This document shows, piece after piece, positions 58,837-64,000 of a DNA stretch of 64,000 nucleotides. Origin of the DNA: Trichomonas vaginalis G3 (lineage: Eukaryota > Parabasalia > Trichomonadida > Trichomonadidae); NCBI RefSeq assembly GCF_026262505.1, contig NC_067204.1:18206165-18270164 (forward strand). Reading direction: 5' to 3'. The translations under genes were made by a program, and so were the position numbers. The number at the start of each line of letters is the position of its first letter. Position 1 is the stretch's first letter. The notes beneath the pieces are model-generated. The model had not been told where the DNA came from. It saw only the letters and a list, made by a program, of their open reading frames with translations, and did not search any database.

Positions 58837-60270
58837 TTATTGAATCTGCTGCTGTTTGACATCGTGAGATATATCTCGAAGTTTTTTAAATTTGATTATT
58901 ATGGTAGAATTAATTATTGCTAAGGCAGAAATAAGATCTGATATGCCATATGCCCATATGATATTGTAAGGTGCTTGCTTATTAGTGTAATATAATATTG
59001 CTCCAAAAGATGGAAGAGAGATAAGTTTTCCAATCATATTACTTATAGTTGCATATCTACTAGACTTTACAGATTGCAGTAGGGTAGATCCAAGAAAATA
59101 GATCGGGATGAGTATTCCGGAATAAGTAGAAGGAGGAACATACTTAGGAATAATGTCTGAGAAGGTCTTTTCATTTGACCATAGGTATATCGCAATCCTA
59201 GGAAAGAAAGCAAACAAAAATCCGCTAAGTCCACTATAAGTGCAACAAATCGCAATGGATATCCAGAAAAATATCCATAATCTACGATTATTTCCACTTG
59301 AATATGCATAAGAAGCTGCAATTAGTAATGATTTCTGGAAAGCAAAAGGAATGCATGATAAAATATGATAAATTCTTGGAAGTAGTGACCACATCGCCAT
59401 TACTTCAGTGACATTACCATATTTATGTGCTGAAAGACTTAAGAATTTCTGAATCGCAGCGCTTGGGATTGAAAGAGCAATTTGAATAATGAAAGCTGAG
59501 ATTCCGATCTTAATTGTTGCAAGTGACTCAGGATGGAATTTCTTGAACATCCTATTGCATTGAAATGATATATAATCTGGATGTTTCACTTTAATATAAA
59601 TTAAAATTATTATATCAGTGAGAATATTTGAACAAATTATAGATAACGCTACTCCAATAACACTAACTTTGGCCCATAGAATAAATATAGGTTCGAACAC
59701 GCATATAACTAAAAGGTTTTGCAAAATATAAAATAAAGAATATAAAATCGGATGCCCATTAGCATAAACAATACCAGTTAGCAACTGAAGCAGTCCTGTG
59801 GATAGGAAACCACATGTCAAAGGAATCATATACAAGAAACCATTGTGAGATATTTTTTCATTTGTGTTCAGGAACCAAAATATCGGTTTGATGATAGGAA
59901 GCACAAATATTGGGGCTAACAATGCGAGGATAATTGTCAAACGGAATATGTCAAAAGATAATTCAGGAATTGTTCCTAATGATTTTGTTCCTTGCAATGA
60001 GCTAATCTTGTGGGTTATAGATACAAACACCATATTCGAAAACCCAATTAAAAAACTATATGGGACAAAAACACAACCGATCGAGCTCAGTCCAATTTTT
60101 CCAATATATTTTCCGACCCAAAATGCTTCAACAATTTCCATAACGGAACTACTAAGTTCAAAAATAATAGGGCCTACTGATAGAAGCATTAGTGTCTTGA
60201 ATGGAGATAGCGAGTATATGTCTTTCGATGCATCCCTTTCGACTGTAGAGGGTAAATTCGCATTGTCCAT
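58837..60270 (-). CDS. MATE family multidrug/toxin exporter
   Basis: 477 residues from ATG 60270. About twelve hydrophobic segments fit the MATE family. Family-like stretches are the start of helix 1 (LMLLSVGPIIFELSSSVMEI), the following WVGKYIGKIGLSSIG, the central GIVYANGHPILYSLFYI, and the second half beginning near LATIKIGISAFIIQIALS. MATE proteins export organic cations and drugs from the cytosol using H+ or Na+ gradients across the plasma or vacuolar membrane. Length is normal (450-550). The C-terminus is Gln-rich (VKQQQIQ). The substrate cannot be told. Confidence 0.88.
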   Translation of the reverse strand: MDNANLPSTVERDASKDIYSLSPFKTLMLLSVGPIIFELSSSVMEIVEAFWVGKYIGKIGLSSIGCVFVPYSFLIGFSNMVFVSITHKISSLQGTKSLGTIPELSFDIFRLTIILALLAPIFVLPIIKPIFWFLNTNEKISHNGFLYMIPLTCGFLSTGLLQLLTGIVYANGHPILYSLFYILQNLLVICVFEPIFILWAKVSVIGVALSIICSNILTDIIILIYIKVKHPDYISFQCNRMFKKFHPESLATIKIGISAFIIQIALSIPSAAIQKFLSLSAHKYGNVTEVMAMWSLLPRIYHILSCIPFAFQKSLLIAASYAYSSGNNRRLWIFFWISIAICCTYSGLSGFLFAFFPRIAIYLWSNEKTFSDIIPKYVPPSTYSGILIPIYFLGSTLLQSVKSSRYATISNMIGKLISLPSFGAILYYTNKQAPYNIIWAYGISDLISALAIINSTIIIKFKKLRDISHDVKQQQIQ

Positions 60271-60827
60271 TCAATTAAAATCTGTCAAATTTTTATAATA
60301 TCCAAGATTTTAATTTTTAATCTTCTTTTAAACCTGCATTTTGTGTATAACATAAATATACAAGAAGTGTTTCTCTATGAACTAGCCCACTGAGAGAGAG
60401 TTCATTACAAATTTCAACAAGAGTGGGCAAGCTTTATCATGTATATCTCCTGCACTCCCATGACGTAGATAAATACTCAGAGGATTCTTTATGTTATCAC
60501 ATTTTTATCTAATTTCCTTTAGATTTTAAGAATTTATGAAGTATTACAATGAAATATTTATAATCTTCTTAAAATATGTTAGATACATATGAATTTATGG
60601 CTCTAAATCAATTCAACAAAATAAGTTTAAATCTTATGATGTTTGCGCCTTTTTAGATACCTTTCTATTGACAATATGAAGAAAATAGTATTTTCAAATG
60701 CTTATCTTCTTACTTTGTAACATAAGATTTGATTTGATTGAAATATCTTATTCAGAACGTATTATTAGAAATTTTAGAAATAATTGCATTAGGATGCTAA
60801 TTCCACGTCATCAAATAGACATTTTTT
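60271..60827. other. Divergent intergenic region, 557 bp
   Basis: Upstream region of the MATE gene (minus) and the membrane protein gene (plus). A degenerate initiator (ACATTTTTT) precedes ATG 60828. No repeat or RNA gene was seen. Confidence 0.4.
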
Positions 60828-62150
60828 ATGAATGAAAAACAGAAATATCTTCGGTCTAGGCAGAATATATTTCTTTTTGATTTTGTAACAGGATTATTAT
60901 TTTGTATCTGTTTTGCAAGCTTCTTGTTTGATATTGGCGATCAAATCAAGCCTTTTACACCTAAAGAGAATTGGAAACTCAAAAATCCTGAGTGTCAAGC
61001 TATAAAAGACTACAAAATTACTTTCGAAAACGATAAAATTGTATTTTGGTCCAGATCAAAAGCAAAAAGCATATTATCGAAGTTCCAAATTTGGAGATTA
61101 TTTCGATTAGAATATCAAGGACCAATGTTCAAGACAGATATACGATTTAAAGAGTATAATATCATATATGCTAAGAAAATTGACAACGAAGATGTTATTC
61201 ATTTAAAATTTGATCTTGATCAAGTTGGTTCTTTTAATTATACCTTATATTGCTTAGACGAAGTTCTTGAAAATGGAACGTTTACTGTAGAACAAGATGC
61301 AAACATCATAAATGAGCGATCAAAAACGTTATATTTTTCAAATTTAACAACTGCGCATGTTTGTCAAAATATGTCGGGAATACTCCATTTTACATATGAT
61401 AGCACTGGTTTTCAACCAGAAATTAGAAAACTGTTTCCAAATTCGATATTATTAAATAATAAAATGGAAGAAGAAATAACATTACTTGACGATTATACTT
61501 ATTTACCATCATGTGCAGTTATTGAAGTCTTTTCAGGTGATGTTATGTCGATATTTACAAAGGTGTTATTTTCGGCTTATAAATTATCAAAAGTGAACGT
61601 TTCTGTGGGTGTTAATTCTTTAAATATCAAAAATCCTTTAATAGGCTATATAGAAACTGTATTACAAAGAAAATTAATTTTTATTAAATCTCAAATTCCT
61701 CCAAAATACTGTTGGAACAATACCATACGATATAGTTCAGAAGTAACACCCGAAGAAGTTGATAAATCATATTTCGATGAAATAAGAAAAAGATTTGTTT
61801 CATTTAGTCTTCCACTAAAAGAAAAGATTGTTACAAATGTTCCAAAGTCAAGATTCTCTGATTTTGATATAGGTTTAGAAATAGTTTCAATAGATGGAAT
61901 GAATTTCTTAGATAAAATCATCCCAATGATTGATGCAAAATATTTTGTTTATTTCGAAAATGATCAAGATGGTTTTATGATGACTTACTTACCTGATGAC
62001 TCTATAACTTATGTTATACATACTTATCATTCGGATTCTGACTCAAAAACTATTTCATTCATGAAAAAATCAGGTCGAAAAATCAAATTTGTTGAACAAA
62101 ATCAACTAAAAGAAACTTTAGAAAATGATTTCAGAAATTCAAGCCAATAA
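60828..62150 (+). CDS. Type II membrane protein, DUF563/GT61-like putative glycosyltransferase
   Basis: 440 residues from ATG 60828. A short basic cytosolic tail (MNEKQKYLRSRQ) and one hydrophobic anchor (about 14-37: IFLFDFVTGLLFCICFASFL) predict a type II Golgi-style membrane protein. The lumenal part holds several N-glycosylation sites (NYT, NGT, NLT, NMS, NNT). Near the end, a region (LEIVSIDGMNFLDKIIPMID, then AKYFVYFENDQDGFMMTYLP) has the layout of the conserved C-terminal block of DUF563/GT61 enzymes, but the usual GPHGAGLxN is not kept. It could be a divergent or inactive relative. The assignment is tentative. Confidence 0.7.
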   Translation: MNEKQKYLRSRQNIFLFDFVTGLLFCICFASFLFDIGDQIKPFTPKENWKLKNPECQAIKDYKITFENDKIVFWSRSKAKSILSKFQIWRLFRLEYQGPMFKTDIRFKEYNIIYAKKIDNEDVIHLKFDLDQVGSFNYTLYCLDEVLENGTFTVEQDANIINERSKTLYFSNLTTAHVCQNMSGILHFTYDSTGFQPEIRKLFPNSILLNNKMEEEITLLDDYTYLPSCAVIEVFSGDVMSIFTKVLFSAYKLSKVNVSVGVNSLNIKNPLIGYIETVLQRKLIFIKSQIPPKYCWNNTIRYSSEVTPEEVDKSYFDEIRKRFVSFSLPLKEKIVTNVPKSRFSDFDIGLEIVSIDGMNFLDKIIPMIDAKYFVYFENDQDGFMMTYLPDDSITYVIHTYHSDSDSKTISFMKKSGRKIKFVEQNQLKETLENDFRNSSQ

Positions 62151-62662
62151 TAACAGATTATTAGAGCATGATTTGTGAGGTGTAATATTATCTAATTATA
62201 TATTATTGTTTTTTATTTATTTGTGTTGTTTTAAACCATTGTTATTTACTAAATAATGCCGCTATTTTTTTATTGGTATTTCCTGATCACATTAATTATC
62301 AAAAATCATGATAGTTACTTATTGGTTAAATATTACAAATGATATTTTTAAACTCTGATTCATATTTCAAATTTTGCTGCAATATTAAGAGCCGTTGTTC
62401 CAAATTTTTCTAAGTTCAGTTTCATTATTATGGTTCACATACTAGGCTTATAAAAAAACTTATTCCAAAGTAAAATTCACATCATATTATTAATGACTTC
62501 TTTAAATAACAAATTATTATCATATTGATACGTTAAATAAAAATCAATAGACATTTACGTGTTAATTAAATATATCGTATTAAAAAATTAATATTCTGTA
62601 TTAGTAGTCGTTAAATCAAGTTTTTATCTCAATTAGACTAGAAAGATTAATCCAAGCCAAGC
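62151..62662. other. Intergenic between convergent genes, 512 bp
   Basis: AT-rich spacer between the ends of two convergent genes. It has TAAA-type 3'-end signals. No other structure was recognised. Confidence 0.45.
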
Positions 62663-63949
62663 TTAGTTGTGCATGTTTTGAACGAATTCCTCGAAATCCT
62701 TGAATTTGGTGTTATTATCAATGAGATCAGAGCACATTCTAAGGTATGTGAAAACTTTGAGTCCCTTTGAGACCCAGTTGGTGCACCTCTGGTAGTTTTC
62801 CTTGTCGTAGATTGCAAGAGCGTTCTCGCCTTCGAAGTTGAGACCGGCCCAAGCAGTATCGTTGATAATTTGCTGGACAAGGTAAGGTGGATTAGAGCTG
62901 TAATTGCCTTCTGCCATTTCAAGGCATGTAAAGCAAACATCGACGTTGTATTTCTTGAAAACAGAGAGCGTATCGCGATAACCATCGTAATCGTCGAAGT
63001 TGTTGAATCCTGCAGTTGTTTCAGCACAATGTGAGGGTTCCATGTACCACCAGTGGATACCGGAAATCTTAGCGGAAAGGTGTGTACGTGGGAAAAGTTC
63101 TCTTGCGATGTTAAGAACTCTGTCGCCGTGGTTGTTAAGCTTTGAAGCATACCATTTGATGTACCATCTGCCGTATGCGGAGGACCAACCGTTGGATGTG
63201 CCATTGCGCCAGAAATCAGACTCTCCTGGTTTGGTAGTCCAGTTACCAACATTTGTTGGATGATGGCCCCAATCAGAATGGCCGGCAGCAATAGCATCCT
63301 GTGTAAGCTGCTTTGTAAATTCGGAATCGAAAGATTGGAATTCACCGCAACCTGGGTATTCCCAGCCCTTCCATGACTGGTATGATGGATAACGTAATTC
63401 ACCGCAAGCACCAAGACCGATTTCAAGCTCAGCAATGTCGCCATTGTCGATCATCGTTCCGAATTCCTTCTTGAACTGGGTCATCCAGTCTCTGTAGCAG
63501 TGGAGTGGTGTTCTGCCACTTGTTGTGATAGCGACATTGTCGTATGCAGGTGAAATGTACTCCTTATCATCTTTTCCATCCTGGTCAATGAAGAATGGAA
63601 CTTGCTCAGATTTGATAATAAAGTCTGGTAATGAAATATTGCATTGATCACCAACATTTCCGCCGCATTGGTGGAAAGAGAAAACTGGAATAATCTTCAA
63701 ATTTCTTGCCTTGATGTAATCGAATGCTTTATGATAACCTGTGAAAACGTATTGCTTCTCTTGCTTTTCTGTAAGACCCCACCAAACATCTATCATGATG
63801 CCGTCAACGCCTGCAGAACGAAGACGATCTAAATAGTAGGTAAACTGGCTTTCATTTTTGAAATTCTGGTTGTCATCAAAGAGATCTAACGTCGCCATGA
63901 CGTAGAATTTCGCTCCGCAAAGAGCTTGCGATGCAAATAAGCTTAACAT
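62663..63949 (-). CDS. Secreted beta-amylase, glycoside hydrolase family 14
   Basis: 428 residues from ATG 63949. A hydrophobic N-terminus (MLSLFASQALCGA) looks like a short signal peptide, and N-glycosylation sites are present. GH14 signatures: VDGIMIDVWWGLTE, FSFHQCGGNVGD (about 91-101), catalytic acid E184 in GLGACGELRYPSY, HWWY (about 299-302) and the second catalytic Glu, E375 in FEGENALAIYD. It releases maltose from the non-reducing ends of starch or glycogen, probably outside the cell from host glycogen. Length fits the catalytic domain without a starch-binding module. Codon use suggests good expression, and a clear initiator lies upstream. Confidence 0.95.
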   Translation of the reverse strand: MLSLFASQALCGAKFYVMATLDLFDDNQNFKNESQFTYYLDRLRSAGVDGIMIDVWWGLTEKQEKQYVFTGYHKAFDYIKARNLKIIPVFSFHQCGGNVGDQCNISLPDFIIKSEQVPFFIDQDGKDDKEYISPAYDNVAITTSGRTPLHCYRDWMTQFKKEFGTMIDNGDIAELEIGLGACGELRYPSYQSWKGWEYPGCGEFQSFDSEFTKQLTQDAIAAGHSDWGHHPTNVGNWTTKPGESDFWRNGTSNGWSSAYGRWYIKWYASKLNNHGDRVLNIARELFPRTHLSAKISGIHWWYMEPSHCAETTAGFNNFDDYDGYRDTLSVFKKYNVDVCFTCLEMAEGNYSSNPPYLVQQIINDTAWAGLNFEGENALAIYDKENYQRCTNWVSKGLKVFTYLRMCSDLIDNNTKFKDFEEFVQNMHN

Positions 63950-63959
63950 CGTTTTTGTA

Positions 63960-63968
63960 TAAAAATGA
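63960..63968 (-). promoter_or_regulatory. Initiator element (TCATTTTTA) of the beta-amylase gene
   Basis: On the minus strand TCATTTTTA lies 11-19 bases before ATG 63949, with presumed +1 at the A two bases in. It matches the T. vaginalis initiator consensus. Confidence 0.75.
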
Positions 63969-64000
63969 CCTTAATTTTCTCCTCTCAAACAAGACCAAAG

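Overview
The window looks like nuclear DNA of the parabasalid Trichomonas vaginalis. The genes are AT-rich, close together and intronless. Several carry a T. vaginalis-type initiator (TCA followed by a pyrimidine and T/A) 8-17 bases before the start codon. The large ankyrin family with the long ISHNIDFVTFLMNE-type head domain, the STPGR, formin, MATE and secreted beta-amylase genes, and a Maverick/Polinton element all fit this species. No tRNA, rRNA, CRISPR array or canonical T. vaginalis intron was seen.

Left arm (1-20980): a 120-bp foldback element, a decayed ankyrin gene, a gene of unknown function with a duplicated N-terminal motif, a beta-propeller/solenoid protein, a second ankyrin scrap, a coiled-coil protein, a long disordered protein with C-terminal ankyrin repeats (minus strand), an ankyrin family gene split by one in-frame stop, a 384-bp MITE with 114-bp terminal inverted repeats and an 8-bp target duplication, ribosomal protein eL38, a BAR-like protein with a very long EEKKEETP repeat tail, an acidic ribosomal P1-like gene with an in-frame stop, and a short dynamin.

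Middle (20987-44400): one Maverick/Polinton of 23.4 kb with TIRs of 73-78 bp and the 6-bp target duplication GATACA. Recognisable parts are a double-jelly-roll major capsid protein, a minor (penton-type) capsid protein, an SF3/D5-like helicase, an A32/FtsK-type packaging ATPase, a retroviral-type integrase, a Dam-like adenine methyltransferase, a KilA-N/BRO-like gene, a phage-tail-fibre-like gene and several small genes. No protein-primed DNA polymerase B or Ulp1-type protease was seen. The element is broken, with well over a dozen breaks, although several genes are still open. It also holds blocks of tandem and inverted repeats. A recurrent palindromic A/T motif lies directly before many of its start codons and is shared by pairs of divergent genes.

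Right arm (44407-64000): a giant STPGR (SHIPPO) repeat protein of eight 197-residue units, a Rab GTPase, a second smaller STPGR protein with a possible RIIa-like tail (minus), a diaphanous-type formin, an intact ankyrin family gene, an ankyrin scrap followed by a cluster of small hairpins, a MATE transporter (minus), a membrane-anchored DUF563-like putative glycosyltransferase, and a secreted GH14 beta-amylase (minus). The host genes do not form operons. The common themes are cytoskeleton and membrane traffic (formin, STPGR pair, dynamin, Rab, BAR-like) and a repeatedly duplicated ankyrin family.
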